From Methanosarcinales archaeon (GTDB taxonomy: Archaea > Halobacteriota > Methanosarcinia > Methanosarcinales > Methanogasteraceae): a stretch of 23,388 bases of DNA. Both the position numbers and the translations under genes were made by a program. The stretch is from NCBI GenBank assembly GCA_003661105.1, contig QMVM01000004.1, positions 1 to 23,388 of the forward strand. The letters run 5' to 3'. Shown piece by piece: positions 9,101 through 19,400 of this stretch. Position 1 is the first letter of the stretch. Every line of letters begins with the position of its first letter. The notes under the pieces are model-generated. The model had not been told where the DNA came from, made no database searches, and saw only the letters and a list, made by a program, of their open reading frames with translations.

Positions 9101-9512
9101 GAAAATATCCATTGAGGATAGTGGTGCAGTGATTACGCATGACACCCTTCCGACAGTGATGGCGGATGACTCGCAACTGGCTCAGGTGTTTCAGAACCTG
9201 ATCGGTAACGCAATCAAGTTTCGGGGCGAGACGCCGCCGCGTATTCACATCGCAGCAGAGCGGAACGATGGTGAATGGCTCTTCTCGGTGGCTGATAATG
9301 GCATCGGGATCGCGCCTGAATACTTCGACCGCATCTTTGTAATATTCCAGCGTCTGCACGGGAGGGATGAGTATTCCGGAACCGGGATCGGTCTTGCGGT
9401 TTGTAAGAAGATCGTGGAGCGGCACAGCGGCAGGATGTGGGTGGAATCAGAGTCAGGACGGGGCTCGACGTTCTACTTCACAATTCCTGCAACAGGAGGG
9501 GGGCAACGGTGA
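6123..9512 (+). CDS. HK2: periplasmic-binding-protein sensor kinase with PAS, GAF and PocR domains
   Basis: The protein has 1129 residues. A signal/anchor segment (~8-27, ending SYAQ) precedes an extracellular ABC_sub_bind-like domain (~34-335, starts [13 protein letters not shown]). Then come a membrane segment (~349-369), PAS (~384-501), GAF (~508-672) and a PocR ligand-binding domain (~712-872). The PocR cysteines are C750, C753, C766, C788 and C791. HisKA has H915 (ASHDLQEPL), and HATPase_c has DNGIGI and GTGIGL. The GAF carries C539, C589, C609 and C612, conserved in HK3 and HK6. The protein probably senses an extracellular small ligand plus cytoplasmic signals. The ATG overlaps the HK1 stop (ATGA), with AAGGGGG 5 nt upstream. 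HK3 is its tandem paralog. Fold assignments are from sequence pattern; ligands are unknown. Confidence 0.9.
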   Translation: MSTWRKSVAIFSIFLLLALALCSQLSYAQEEPAKRVLVLNSYHKGFAQTDAIVKGVESVLKPEENDIELRTEYMDSKSTKYDSSYKEKLYELYKYKYGNQTFDLIISSDDNAFNFLREYHQDLFPGTPVVFCGVNNLKAPTLIDPEEFTGIIELQSIKETIDIGLKLHPETEQIVFVVDNTPTGEYLWGQIQENFKYYEDIRMTRLDESLSLEQIEEEVSKLSDDTIVLFGTYNHDKSGRYYAYGEAALCVSGASARPMYGYSAQVLPYGIVGGKLFGGFYHGQVAAKMAKRILAGEAVRDIPVITEPQTQNMFDYNQMQRWGIKESDLPEDSIIVNKPYSVYEVNKGLIWSAIVFILFQVLVIIALLVNRSRRKAAEDELRESEDRFRTIFDSINDAVFIHDTETGAILNVNNTACGMYGYTREELQRLGVQALSMGEAPYSQADAVEWIKKASAGQPQVFEWRAKHRSGRLFWEEVSMRGAVIGGCERVLVVVRDITERKHLVEQMAHLNLVLRAIRNVNQLITKEKDRDKLLQGTCDNLIEARGYHNAWIALLDESGRLVTTAEAGLGGAFELMVKRLEQGELTGCVQKALIQSGVIVIDDPAATCTDCPLVDQYDGKSVKAIRLEHGNRVYGLLSVAVSADIAVDEEEKSLFSEVAGDLAFALYAIELDEKRKRAEDALRESEERLRVRLDYILSPDKSVKDVSLTDLIDLEDLQQIQDAFAAANDVASIISDISGEPITKASNFCGVCEIIRSTEKGDMNCVKSDKILGGKAKALMKPTYEKCLSCGFVDASAPIIVGGKHIANWLVGQSNAMGVDKNRIETYAKEIGADTGEMLDAFGKMPEMSLAKFEEVLDLLWLIAKKLSALAHNNLVLAKDVTERKRAEDALRKSVLELKRSNAELEQFAHIASHDLQEPLRMVSSYMELMKRRYEGKLDSDADEFIGFAVDGANRMKTLIGDLLAFSRVGMRGKPLTPTDCETLLLQTLTNLKISIEDSGAVITHDTLPTVMADDSQLAQVFQNLIGNAIKFRGETPPRIHIAAERNDGEWLFSVADNGIGIAPEYFDRIFVIFQRLHGRDEYSGTGIGLAVCKKIVERHSGRMWVESESGRGSTFYFTIPATGGGQR
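9494..9499 (+). promoter_or_regulatory. Shine-Dalgarno that decides the HK3 start
   Basis: AGGAGG ends 9 nt before GTG 9509, which overlaps the HK2 stop as GTGA. It rules against the in-frame ATG at 9437, which would overlap HK2 by 76 bases and encode a tail with no counterpart in HK2. Confidence 0.75.
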
Positions 9513-12500
9513 GTGCGCGAGGTAAGTTCATAGTAATTTTCAGCATCTCCATGCTTCTTACCCTCTCTTTATACGGTCAGCTTTCGTGTGCGCAGGAAGA
9601 GCCGGCAAAGCGTGTGCTTGTGTTGAATTCGTATCATAAGGGGTTTCTCTGGACTGACGACACTGTAGAAGGGATTGAGTCAGTCCTGGGATCTGAAGAA
9701 AATGATATCGGGCTCACGATAGAATATATGGATACCAAATCCATAAAATACGATGCCCGGTACAAAGAGAAATTGTATGACTTGTATAAATATAAGTACG
9801 GCAACCAAACATCTGACCTGATCATATCTACCGATGATAATGCATTTGATTTTCTTAGCGAGTATCATGAAGATATATTTCCGGAAACACCGGTAGTCTT
9901 CTGCGGGGTACATAATCTTGAGGCGCCCAATCTTATAGACCGAGATGTATTTACAGGGGTTATCGAGCTTCCGGCTGTAAAAGATACGGTAGACATTGCT
10001 TTGAGCCTGCATCCTGAGACCCGGGAAATTGTCTTTGTTATTGACAGCACACCTACCGGAACACAGATCCGGAGCCAGATACAGGAGCTATCCAAATATC
10101 ATGAAAATGTTCGGATGACCTGTATTGGTGACAGTTTATCCATGGCACAGGTAGAGGATACCGTAAACCGATTATCTGATGGGGCCATAGTGATTTTCGG
10201 ACCATTTAATCGAGATGGATCCGGAAAATATTACTCTTCTGACGAAGCAGCCTCACAGGTGTGCCAGGCAAGTGTGCGACCGGTATACGGGTATTCTGAC
10301 CAGGTCTTGTCTCATGGTATCGTCGGGGGTGAACTGATTGGCGGCGTTTATCACGGTCAGGTCGCAGCAACGGTGGCAAAGCGCATCATGGCAGGGGAAG
10401 CTGTGCGGGACATTCCTGTGATAACAGAGCCGCAGACCCAATCCATGTTTGACTACAATCAGATGCAACGGTGGGATATCAAGGAGTCTGACCTGCCCGA
10501 AGGCAGTATTATTGTCAATAAACCTCATTCATTCTATGAAGCGAATAAATGGCTGATCTTGAGCATAATTGCTTTTATGATCGTTCAAACGCTGATCATC
10601 GTTGCTCTTGTTGTGAACCGGTCAAGGCGCAAGGCTGCGGAGAAAGAGCTTAAGGAGAGTGAGGATCGGTTCCGGATGATTTTTGATTCGATCAATGATG
10701 CAGTCTTCACCCAGAACATAGAGACCGGGGCGATCATCAACGTCAACAACACGACGTGTGACATGTTTGGATATACCCGCGAGGAACTTCGCAAACAGAG
10801 CGTGCAAACCATAAGCGCGGGTGAAGCGCCGTACACCCGAAAAGACGCTATCGGGCGGATAAAGAAGGCAGTATCAGGGGAACCACAGCTCTTTGAATGG
10901 AGGGTGAAGCACATATCCGGACGTCTGTTCTGGGTAGACGTGAGTATGAAAAGAGCGGTCGTTGGGAAGCATGAACGTATACTGGTGGTTATGCGTGATA
11001 TTACAGAGCGCAAGCATCTGGAGGCGCGGATGATACATCTCAACCTTGTATTGCATGCCATCAGAAGCGTCAGCCAACTCGTTGTAAAGGAAAATGACCG
11101 GGACAGGTTGCTTCAGCGCGCTTGCGACAACCTTATCGAGACTCGCGGTTATCACAATGCATGGATTGCTCTGCTGGATAAATCCGGGACTCTTGTAACG
11201 ACTGCCGAAGCGGGATTGGGTGAGGCGTTCGTGCCCATGGTGAAACGGCTGGAGCAGGGGGAGTTGATCGAATGCGGGCAGAAGGCGCTTTTGCAATCAG
11301 GGGTTGTAGTGATAGATGATCCGATTTCTGCCTGCAGTGGTTGTCCTCTGGCAGAAAGATATGAAGACAGAAGGGCGATGACCATCCGGCTGGAACACGG
11401 AGGGACGGTTTATGGTCTCTTTTCTGTCGCGGTCCCTGCAAAACTTGCTGCGGACATGGAAGAGCAGGCATTGTTTAAGGAGGTCGCCGGAGACATTGCT
11501 TTTGCCCTGCACAATCTCAAACAGGAGGCGGAGCGGGGGCGCGTGAAATGTGCGCTGACAGAAAGCGAGAAAAAGCTCTCGCAGATAGTCAATGGAAGTT
11601 CGACGCCGATCTTTGTGATCGACAGGACGCACACAGTCACACACTGGAATAAGGCGTGTGAGAACCTGACCGGCGTTTCTGCAGAGGAGATGGTGGGGAC
11701 CGGAAGACAATGGTCACCTTTCTATTCTACGGAGAGACCTGTTCTGGCAGATGTTATAGTGGATGAATTGACAGAGGAAGAGATAGCCGGATACTACGGC
11801 GGCAAGTTCCGAAAATCGGCTCTTATTGATGGGGCTTACGAGGTTGAAGATTTCTTCCCCGGGTTTGGCGATAAATGGCTTTTTTTCACTGCTGCGCCAC
11901 TAAGGAACGCCAAAGGTAATGTGACCGGGGCGATAGAGTCCCTGCAGGATATCACAGAACGCAAACGGGCGGAGGAAGCGCTGCGTGAGAGCGAGGAGAA
12001 GTACCGGGTACTGTTTGAAACCGCTAAGGATGCTATATTCCTGAGTGATGAGACTGGAAGGTTTATCGATGTCAATTCCGCGGCTTGTGAATCACTTGGC
12101 TACGACAGGGAAGAACTGTTAAAAATGAGCAACAAAGAGGTTGACGTAGACCCGAGAGGATGTGGGGCGTTTATGAAAGTTCGGGATGGGCTGGCGAAAG
12201 AAACGGTCTTTGAGGTGAACCAGAAGAGGAAAGATGGGACGCTCGTACCTGTGGAGATCTCAGGAAAGGTCATAGATTGTGATGGCAGTAGAATCTTCAT
12301 GGCGATTGCCCGTGACATCACTGATCGCAAACGGGCAGAGAAAAGATTGAAGCGAGTCATGGCGGACATGAAACGCTCAAATACGGATCTGGAGCAGTTT
12401 GCCTACGTAGTATCTCATGACCTGCAGGAGCCGCTACGCATGGTCTCTTCTTATGTGCAGCTTTTATCGAAGCGTTACAAGGGCAAACTCGACTCTGATG

Positions 12501-13066
12501 CCGACGATTTTATCGGTTTTGCCGCGGACGGGGCAAGCCGGATGCATACGCTGATCCGGGACCTGCTCAAATACTCGCGTGTTGGCACGCGAGGCAAGCC
12601 GCCCACACCGGTTGATTGCGAAGATGCGCTTAACCATGCGCTCGCCAACCTGAAGCTGGCTATAGAAGATAGCGGCGCAGTGGTGACCCATGATCCGTTA
12701 CCGACGGTTGCGGCTGATTCCTCGCAGCTTGTGGAGCTCTTCCAGAACCTGATCGGAAACGCAATCAAGTTTAAGGGCGAGGGGCATGTGCGTGTTCATG
12801 TCGCTGTAGAGCCAAAAGAAGACAAATGGCTCTTCTCGGTCGCGGACAACGGAATCGGGATATCCCCTGAATACTTCGATCGCATCTTTGTGATATTCCA
12901 GCGTCTGCACGGGAGGGATGAGTATGAAGGCACCGGAATCGGTCTTGCTGTCTGTAAGAAGATTGTGGAGCGGCACGGCGGAAGGATGTGGGTTGAATCA
13001 GAGATAGGAAGAGGTTCGACATTTTATTTCACGATCCCCTCAAAAGCGACAGGTGAGCAGTTATGA
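9509..13066 (+). CDS. HK3: periplasmic-binding-protein sensor kinase with three PAS and one GAF domain
   Basis: From the GTG at 9509 the product is 1185 residues. It parallels HK2: signal/anchor (~7-28), ABC_sub_bind-like sensor (~34-335), membrane segment (~349-369), PAS1 (~381-503) and GAF (~512-670, with C539, C589, C609, C612 at the same residue numbers as HK2). The identical numbering shows the two N-terminal halves align without net gaps and supports the GTG start. After the GAF it diverges: instead of PocR it has PAS2 (~690-815) and PAS3 (~828-940). HisKA (H970 in VSHDLQEPL) and a complete HATPase_c ([25 protein letters not shown]) follow. It overlaps HK4 as ATGA. It probably arose by tandem duplication with HK2 and senses a related extracellular ligand; no ligand can be named from sequence. 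Confidence 0.9.
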   Translation: MSARGKFIVIFSISMLLTLSLYGQLSCAQEEPAKRVLVLNSYHKGFLWTDDTVEGIESVLGSEENDIGLTIEYMDTKSIKYDARYKEKLYDLYKYKYGNQTSDLIISTDDNAFDFLSEYHEDIFPETPVVFCGVHNLEAPNLIDRDVFTGVIELPAVKDTVDIALSLHPETREIVFVIDSTPTGTQIRSQIQELSKYHENVRMTCIGDSLSMAQVEDTVNRLSDGAIVIFGPFNRDGSGKYYSSDEAASQVCQASVRPVYGYSDQVLSHGIVGGELIGGVYHGQVAATVAKRIMAGEAVRDIPVITEPQTQSMFDYNQMQRWDIKESDLPEGSIIVNKPHSFYEANKWLILSIIAFMIVQTLIIVALVVNRSRRKAAEKELKESEDRFRMIFDSINDAVFTQNIETGAIINVNNTTCDMFGYTREELRKQSVQTISAGEAPYTRKDAIGRIKKAVSGEPQLFEWRVKHISGRLFWVDVSMKRAVVGKHERILVVMRDITERKHLEARMIHLNLVLHAIRSVSQLVVKENDRDRLLQRACDNLIETRGYHNAWIALLDKSGTLVTTAEAGLGEAFVPMVKRLEQGELIECGQKALLQSGVVVIDDPISACSGCPLAERYEDRRAMTIRLEHGGTVYGLFSVAVPAKLAADMEEQALFKEVAGDIAFALHNLKQEAERGRVKCALTESEKKLSQIVNGSSTPIFVIDRTHTVTHWNKACENLTGVSAEEMVGTGRQWSPFYSTERPVLADVIVDELTEEEIAGYYGGKFRKSALIDGAYEVEDFFPGFGDKWLFFTAAPLRNAKGNVTGAIESLQDITERKRAEEALRESEEKYRVLFETAKDAIFLSDETGRFIDVNSAACESLGYDREELLKMSNKEVDVDPRGCGAFMKVRDGLAKETVFEVNQKRKDGTLVPVEISGKVIDCDGSRIFMAIARDITDRKRAEKRLKRVMADMKRSNTDLEQFAYVVSHDLQEPLRMVSSYVQLLSKRYKGKLDSDADDFIGFAADGASRMHTLIRDLLKYSRVGTRGKPPTPVDCEDALNHALANLKLAIEDSGAVVTHDPLPTVAADSSQLVELFQNLIGNAIKFKGEGHVRVHVAVEPKEDKWLFSVADNGIGISPEYFDRIFVIFQRLHGRDEYEGTGIGLAVCKKIVERHGGRMWVESEIGRGSTFYFTIPSKATGEQL

Positions 13067-14205
13067 ACGACACAGTAAAGAGAGAGAGGCAGAGTGTGCA
13101 GATACGAGAGGAACGCGACAATCAGAATCTGATATTTGAGAGCATGGTTGACGGCGTGTACATGGTCTCGAAAGACCACAAACTGGAGTTTATGAACCGG
13201 GTTTTGCGGGAGAAGTTTGGAGATCGGGTAGGCGGCATCTGTTATGAAACGTTTCACGGGAGGCAGGTTCCATGCCCATTGTGCAAACTCTCAAAGGTGC
13301 TTGACGGAAAGACCGTGCAGTGGGAGTGGCATTCCCGGAGGACAGATGAGATTTACGACCTCGTTGAGACGCCTCTAACGAATGCAGACGGAACCACATC
13401 GAAACTGACGATATTTCGGGATATCACCGAGCGTAAACGGTGGGAGGCAGAGAAAGTACAGGAAGAGCAACTGCGGCTGCAACTTCTCGATGAACTGGAG
13501 AGATCGAACAATGAATTAATGGACTTCGCGTACATCGTTTCGCATGACTTAAAAGCACCTCTCCGCGCCATCACTTCGCTGGCTGAATGGCTGGCAGCCG
13601 ATTATGGTGATAAACTGGACGAGGACGGAAGAGAGCAACTGGAACTGCTCAAGAATAGAACGAGAAGGATGCACAACTTAATCGAGAGCATCCTTACGTA
13701 TTCAAGGATCGGGCGGTCGAACGAAGAGAAAGAGGATGTGGATCTGAACACTCTCGTATCCGAAGTGATAGCTCTGATCGATCCGCCTGAAGATATAACG
13801 ATTGAGGTGGTGGGTGAACTGCCAACGATCCCGTTTGAAAGGACGCGGATGGAACAGATATTCCAGAATCTTATCAGAAACGCTGCTTTGTATATGGACA
13901 AGCCCGAAGGGCTGATAATAATCTCGTGCAGCGAGGACGATGACAATGGCGATAGCAACTGGAGGTTCTCTGTTGCCGACAACGGACCCGGAATAGATGA
14001 AAAGTATTATAAGAAGATATTCCAGATATTTCAAACACTAAGACCGCGTGACGAGATCGAGAGTACAGGGGTAGGACTTACGATTGTAAGGAAAATTGTC
14101 AGGATGCATGGGGGGGAGATAACAGTGGAATCGAAATTGGGAGATGGAAGTACATTTCACTTTACCATCCCGAAGAAGGGTCACAGAGGGGGCGGTGTAT
14201 CATAA
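13063..14205 (+). CDS. HK4: soluble PAS histidine kinase with Cys-rich PAS
   Basis: The 380-residue protein has no membrane segment. A charged N-terminal helix is followed by PAS/PAC (~21-125) ending DITERKRWE. Inside the PAS, C60, C71 and C74 (GICYETFHGRQVPCPLC) form a C-x10-C-x2-C pattern also found in HK7. HisKA has H161 (IVSHDLKAPLRAI). HATPase_c has QNLIRNA, DNGPGI (306-311) and STGVGL, with FQIFQTLRPRDE as the F box. The core is more diverged from HK1-HK3 than these are from one another, closer to the general archaeal/phytochrome-like HisKA kinases. AGGTGA at 13051-13056 and an ATGA overlap with HK3 define the start. The cysteines suggest redox or metal sensing, which is inference. Confidence 0.88.
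   Translation: MNDTVKRERQSVQIREERDNQNLIFESMVDGVYMVSKDHKLEFMNRVLREKFGDRVGGICYETFHGRQVPCPLCKLSKVLDGKTVQWEWHSRRTDEIYDLVETPLTNADGTTSKLTIFRDITERKRWEAEKVQEEQLRLQLLDELERSNNELMDFAYIVSHDLKAPLRAITSLAEWLAADYGDKLDEDGREQLELLKNRTRRMHNLIESILTYSRIGRSNEEKEDVDLNTLVSEVIALIDPPEDITIEVVGELPTIPFERTRMEQIFQNLIRNAALYMDKPEGLIIISCSEDDDNGDSNWRFSVADNGPGIDEKYYKKIFQIFQTLRPRDEIESTGVGLTIVRKIVRMHGGEITVESKLGDGSTFHFTIPKKGHRGGGVS
14186..14192 (+). promoter_or_regulatory. Shine-Dalgarno before RR1, spaced for an ATA codon
   Basis: GAGGGGG lies 9 nt before an ATA at 14202 that overlaps the HK4 stop (ATAA), but 30 nt before the first ATG of RR1 at 14223. No other Shine-Dalgarno precedes 14223. Confidence 0.45.
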
Positions 14206-14222
14206 ATAAGAATCTTGAGATC

Positions 14223-14618
14223 ATGCTGGTTGAAGACGACACAGTGGACGTGATGACAGTCAAGCGGGCTCTTAAGGAGATTAATGTCACAAATCGCTTG
14301 ATCGTTGCTTCCGATGGTGAGGAGGCACTTTCGTACCTGATGGACGAGATGAATAAGAGACCCGGGATCATCCTTTTAGACTTGAATATGCCAAGGATGA
14401 GTGGCATAGAGTTTCTGGTGGCAGCGAAGAAGAATGGGGTACTGAAGAGTATCCCGGTCGTCGTGTTGACGACATCAAGAGAGGAGCAGGATAAGGTGGA
14501 CAGTTTCGGTCTCGGTGTTGCCGGATATATGGTCAAACCGGTCAGTTATGCCCAGTTTGTGGAAGTGATGAAGACTATAAACCTGTACTGGACTCTTTCA
14601 GAGTTACCGGAGGGATGA
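14223..14618 (+). CDS. RR1: single-domain response regulator (CheY/Rcp1-like)
   Basis: From the ATG at 14223 the product is 131 residues, a lone receiver domain. It has the acidic pocket E4-D5-D6 (MLVEDD), phosphoacceptor D53 (IILLDLNMPRMSG), T84 in VVLTTSREEQ and K105 (GYMVKP). The C-terminal pattern (MKTINLYWTLSELP) is that of Rcp1-like receivers which pair with phytochrome-type and archaeal PAS kinases. There is no output domain. The ATG removes the usual few residues before the first beta strand. An in-frame ATA at 14202, with a well-placed GAGGGGG, would add seven residues (first codon then NKNLEI). It is immediately downstream of HK4, its most likely phosphodonor. Confidence 0.88.
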   Translation: MLVEDDTVDVMTVKRALKEINVTNRLIVASDGEEALSYLMDEMNKRPGIILLDLNMPRMSGIEFLVAAKKNGVLKSIPVVVLTTSREEQDKVDSFGLGVAGYMVKPVSYAQFVEVMKTINLYWTLSELPEG

Positions 14619-14622
14619 TTCG

Positions 14623-16041
14623 ATGGAACAATACAATATTATGCTGGTGGAGGACGACCGGGTGGACCGGATGGCTTTTGACCGATCTGTCAAGGAAAAT
14701 GGCAGTCTGCACGATTACACGGTAGCAAACTCGGTTGCGGAAGCAAAGACGATACTCAATTCTACGGGATTCGACGCTGTGATTGCGGATTATAGGCTTG
14801 GGGACGGAACAGTATTCGATATCTTCGAGATGGGCGTGGATGCACCCATTATAGTGGTCACCGGCGCAGGGGATGAGGAGACGGCAGCAAGAGCGATGAG
14901 GGTAGGTGCTTATGATTACCTGATAAAAGATCCTGACAACAAGTACCTGACCGTCCTGCCAACTACTGTTGAGAACGTGGTCAAACGGTGGAAGTCAGAG
15001 AAAGAACTTAGACAGTACCAATCCATGGTGGAGTGCGCACATGACGTTATCTTCTTCAAGGACTTAAACAGCAGGTATGCAATCGTCAACGATAAAACGG
15101 CTGAGTGTTTCGGATTGGCTCGCGAAGAGGTCGTCGGAAAGGATGATTTCGAACTGATGCCGGATATGGAAGAGGCAGCGAGGAATATAGAAGATGACAG
15201 AGTGGTCTTTACGGCTGGCAAGCCAAAGGAGATCACTAAACGCATGACAACCGCGGATGGGACTCCATACTGGTTTCAGGCGATCAAGGTTCCTTACTTC
15301 GATGATGACGGGAGGATAACAGGTCTCGTCGGCATCGCTCGCAACATCACCGATTGTAAACATGCGGAAGACCGGATCAAAGCGGCACTGAGAGAGAAAG
15401 AGGTGGTGCTTATGGAGATGCATTACAGAGTAAAAAACGATCTTCAGGTGGTCTCAAGCCTGCTAAATATGCAGGCAGGACTTGCCAGTGGTGGGGATGC
15501 GGCTGCTATGCTCTCCGAGTCCAGGGATCGGGTAAATACGATGGTTCTCATGCATACCCAGTTATACGAGAGTGGAAATTTGGTAGAGGTGAATATGAAG
15601 GAGTTTCTGGAGGGGCTTGCAAGGCAGTCGTTCCAGAGTTATCCGGTCACTGATACGAGGATCACACATACCACCCATATAACCGATTATCCGCTTCCGG
15701 TGTCTACTGCGGTATATGTAGGGCTGATTCTAAACGAACTGCTCTCAAACGTTTTCAAACATGCTTTTGCCGGACGGACTGAAGGGGGGGTCAGGGTCGG
15801 TTTCGATGTAACTGAAGAAAGGAAAGCAAGTCTGACTGTAAGCGATGACGGTGTTGGACTGCCCGCCGGATTTGATATTGATACAACCGGATCGCTTGGT
15901 CTGCATCTTGTAAAGATTCTTGCAAAAGACCAGTTGCAGGGAGACCTTGCAGTCACCTGCACGGAAGGGACGACGTTTTTGATAACGTTTGGGACAGAGG
16001 GAGATTATGAGGGGGTAAACAATCATGGAAACGATATGTAA
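14623..16041 (+). CDS. HK5: receiver-PAS-HisKA_2 hybrid kinase with altered phosphoacceptor motif
   Basis: The 472-residue soluble protein starts with a receiver (~5-118: MLVEDD, D56 in [10 protein letters not shown]80, K102), then PAS (~130-245), then a HisKA_2 region and HATPase_c. In the HisKA_2 H box the normal IHHRVKNN reads MHYRVKND (H267, Y268, D273). The His directly before Arg, the one corresponding to the phosphoacceptor in HWE/HisKA_2 kinases, is therefore Tyr. The ATP-binding part looks intact ([21 protein letters not shown] at 407-414; [11 protein letters not shown]). It may be a pseudokinase, a phosphate sink via its receiver, or may use H267. GGAGG at 14609-14613 supports the ATG; it starts 4 nt after RR1 and overlaps RR2 by 17 nt. 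Confidence 0.87.
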   Translation: MEQYNIMLVEDDRVDRMAFDRSVKENGSLHDYTVANSVAEAKTILNSTGFDAVIADYRLGDGTVFDIFEMGVDAPIIVVTGAGDEETAARAMRVGAYDYLIKDPDNKYLTVLPTTVENVVKRWKSEKELRQYQSMVECAHDVIFFKDLNSRYAIVNDKTAECFGLAREEVVGKDDFELMPDMEEAARNIEDDRVVFTAGKPKEITKRMTTADGTPYWFQAIKVPYFDDDGRITGLVGIARNITDCKHAEDRIKAALREKEVVLMEMHYRVKNDLQVVSSLLNMQAGLASGGDAAAMLSESRDRVNTMVLMHTQLYESGNLVEVNMKEFLEGLARQSFQSYPVTDTRITHTTHITDYPLPVSTAVYVGLILNELLSNVFKHAFAGRTEGGVRVGFDVTEERKASLTVSDDGVGLPAGFDIDTTGSLGLHLVKILAKDQLQGDLAVTCTEGTTFLITFGTEGDYEGVNNHGNDM

Positions 16042-16480
16042 GGCTGTTGAGGTTCTGCTGGTGGAGGATAACCCGGGCGATGTGCGACTGACACAGGAGG
16101 TGCTCAGGGACGGTAAGGTACGAAACAACATGCATGTGGCGAAGGATGGTGTGGATGCGATCTCATTCCTGCAGCAAACCGGAGAGTATGCCGGTGCGCC
16201 CCGACCGGACATCATCCTGCTTGATCTGAACCTGCCAAAGAAGGATGGCAGGGAGGTGCTCGCAGATATCAAAGCCGATCCCGACTTGAAGAAGATTCCG
16301 GTAGTGGTCTTGACCACATCGAGTGCGGAACAGGACATCTTCAAATCTTATGACTTACACGCGAACTGCTACATCACAAAACCGGTTGACCTCGACCAGT
16401 TCATCAGGGTGATAAGATCGATCGAGGATTTCTGGCTAACGATAGTGAAACTGCCGCGGGGTGGGGAGGATGGTAGATAA
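16025..16480 (+). CDS. RR2: single-domain response regulator (Rcp1-like)
   Basis: The 151-residue receiver has E14-D15-N16 ([12 protein letters not shown]), phosphoacceptor D67 ([13 protein letters not shown]), T97/T98 ([12 protein letters not shown]) and K119 (CYITKPVDL). It ends in the Rcp1-type helix [14 protein letters not shown]. No output domain follows. GAGGGGGT at 16009-16016 is 8 nt before the ATG. The gene overlaps HK5 by 17 nt and HK6 by about 11 nt, pointing to coupled translation. It resembles the receiver of HK6 ([16 protein letters not shown]) more than RR1, so it may share partners with HK6. Confidence 0.9.
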   Translation: METICKAVEVLLVEDNPGDVRLTQEVLRDGKVRNNMHVAKDGVDAISFLQQTGEYAGAPRPDIILLDLNLPKKDGREVLADIKADPDLKKIPVVVLTTSSAEQDIFKSYDLHANCYITKPVDLDQFIRVIRSIEDFWLTIVKLPRGGEDGR

Positions 16481-19400
16481 GCAGATTAAGGTGCTGCTGA
16501 TCGAGGACAACCCCGGAGATGTCCGCCTGATAGAGGAGATGCTCTCAGACTCCGGGGTTGACGGAACTCGCTTCGATGTGGAGAATGCCTGCCGGCTCAC
16601 AGAAGGGCTAACGCGCATCCGGAAAGGCGGGATCGATGCGGTTCTGCTCGATCTCGGACTGCCGGACAGTTCCGGGCTTGGTACATTTGAGAAGGTGTAT
16701 GAGCAGGCGCCGGAAGTGCCGGTCGTGATGCTCACAGGTCGTGCTGATATGGAGCTGGCTCTTGAAGGCATGCGCATGGGTGCACAGGACTATCTGGTCA
16801 AGGGCAGGGTGGATGGTGATCTGCTGGCACGCACACTACGCTACGCAATCGAGCGGATGACGGCAGAGGCACGCATCAAGCATCTGAATAGCGTCCTTAA
16901 GGCGATCAGAAATGTCAACCAGTTGATTGTGACAGAGACAAAGAGCGACAGCCTCCTCAGGAAATCCTGTGACGCGCTTGTGGATGCACGGGACTATGAT
17001 GCTGCATGGCTCGGTTTATTGGAGGATGGCGAAAGATTTGCCACTGTTATAGGTTCGGGTTTTCCGGATGACGTCTCGCGTTTCAGCAAGCATGTAATAA
17101 GTGGCGATCATCCTCCTTGCATCAGAGATGCACTGCAGAAGGGAGAGATGGTTCTGGTTCTGGATAAATCAAGAGAGTGTGGAGACTGCTTCTTCAAAGA
17201 CGCGTGTCGCGGAAAGGAGGCTGCGATCATCCGTGTCGAGTACGCGGACAGGTTCTTCGGACTGCTCGCCGTACTACTTGCGTCCGGTGTCGCAGTAGAC
17301 AACGAGGAGAAAGGACTTCTTGCAGAGGTGGCTTCTGATATGGGGATTGCTCTTCACAACAGGGAGCTGGCAGATGCACGTAAAGTTGCTGAGGAAGCAT
17401 TGCTGGAGAGCGAAGAACGATTTAGGATGATGTTTGAGAATATGGGGGATGCCGTAGTAGTCTATGATGCAGTCGATTGTGGAAACGATTTCATCTTCAA
17501 GGATTTCAACCGAGCTGCAGAGAAGATAGAGCGCATACAAAGAGAAGACCTGATCGGTAAAAGTGTGCTCGATGTATTCCGGGGGGTCGCGGATTTCGGA
17601 CTCTTTGATGTCTTCCAAAGGGTATGGCAGACAGGAGAACCGGAGCATCTCCCGACCTCTATTTACAAGGATGGGACGACCACTGGATGGAAAGAGAACT
17701 ATGTTTACAAGCTACCATCCGGTGAAATCGTTGCGATTTATGAAGATGTCACCGAGCGCAAAGCTGCTGAGGAAGCTCTTCTGGAGAGTGAGAAGAGGTT
17801 ACAGTTGATTGCAGAGAATATGCCGGTCATGCTGGACGCATTCGATGATAAAGGAAACATCATAGTATGGAACTCCGAATGCGAAAACGTGACCGGTTTT
17901 AACTCAAGGGAAATTATTAATAACCCGAAAGCCAGCAAAATGCTTTACCCTGATGACGATTACGAGAACTATATCCACTCGAAGCTTATGGGGTACGGGG
18001 GTAACTTCCGGAATCTGGAATGGGACATCACCTGCAAAGACGGTAGTACAAGGACGATACTATGGTCGAATATGTCTGATAAGTATCCCATACCTGGCTG
18101 GCATTCGTGGGCGATCGGGACAGACATCACAGAGCGCAAGGCTGCTGAGGAGGGGCTGCGGGTGGCTGGAGAACGGTTCAAAATGATTGTGGAGACTGCA
18201 CCAAGCATCCTTATGATCAGCGATGCGAGGGGCAAGAACACATACGTCAGCCCAAACTGCAAGGAGTTTACAGGATACGATCCGGATGAGCTTACAGGCG
18301 GGATGATGCAGTGGGTGCATGGGGATGATGCAAAACGGGCGAAGGATGTCTTTGATCGCACATTTTGCAGAGGCGTGGGATGCAAGGATTTCGAATACAA
18401 GGCTGTTAAGAAACACGGAGATGTCTGGTGTGCGTCAAGCTCGTGGGAGCCGCTTATAGATGCGAAAGGGAAGTTTAGGGGGGTAATCTCCCAGACAATC
18501 GACATCACAGAGCGAAAAGTTGCTGAGGACGCGCTTCTGGAGAGTGAAGGAAAATATCGCTCATTGATGGATGATGCACTTGATACTTCAGATATAGGAC
18601 TTTTTATCCTTGATGATGAATTTAAGGTTGTCTGGATAAACCGTTCGACAGAGAGATACTTTGGTTTGAAACGAGACGCTGTGATTGGAAAAGACAAACG
18701 ACAACTCATCCGCAAGCAGATTAAATATATTTTTGAAGATCCGGAAACTTTCGAGCAAAAAGTATTTGCAACTTATGATGACAATACTCATGTAGAAAAT
18801 TTTGAATGTCACGTGCTTCCCGGCGAAGAACGACAAGAATATTGGCTTGAACATTGGAGCCAACCGATCCGATCGGGACTTTATAAAGGCGGTCGTATCG
18901 AACATTACTCAGACATCACAGGGCTAAAAGCTGCTGCTGATGCACTTAAGGATAGCGAGAGGCGGTACAAGCACCTGTATTCCATGGTCAGGTTGATGTG
19001 TGACAATCTGCCGGACCTTATATGGACAAAAGATATGAATGGCAAGTTCATCTTTGTAAATAAGGCTTGCTGTGACATCTTGTTAAATGCCATAGACACG
19101 GATGAGCCGATCGAAAAAGACGATATATATTTTGCCAGGAGGGAGAGGGAAGCCCATCCTGAAAACCCGGAGTATCATACCTTCGGAGAGTCTTGTATAC
19201 GCTCTGATGCGGTTGTCCTGGAAACAAAAGAACCGCAAAGATTCGATGAGTTCGGCAATCTCAAAGGGGAATTCGTCTATTTAGATACTTACAAGGCGCC
19301 TTTCTGGGGTGAAGAACATAATATGATGGGGATTGTCGGCTGTTCAAGGGTCGTAACAAAAGAGAGGGCGGCAGAAGACCAGATCAAACGATCCCTGCAA

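Noticed and set aside
9437..9508. Upstream ATG start for HK3
   Set aside because: It overlaps the coding end of HK2 by 76 bases, encodes an Arg-rich tail absent in HK2, and ignores the AGGAGG-spaced GTG at 9509 that aligns the two paralogs residue for residue.
17969..18715. Long leftward open frame (248 codons) opposite HK6
   Set aside because: It is antisense to clear PAS domains, with Ser/Pro/Ile-rich composition typical of a shadow frame. The same applies to 15745-16344, 7485-8012, 10585-11061 and 3 kb of similar leftward frames.
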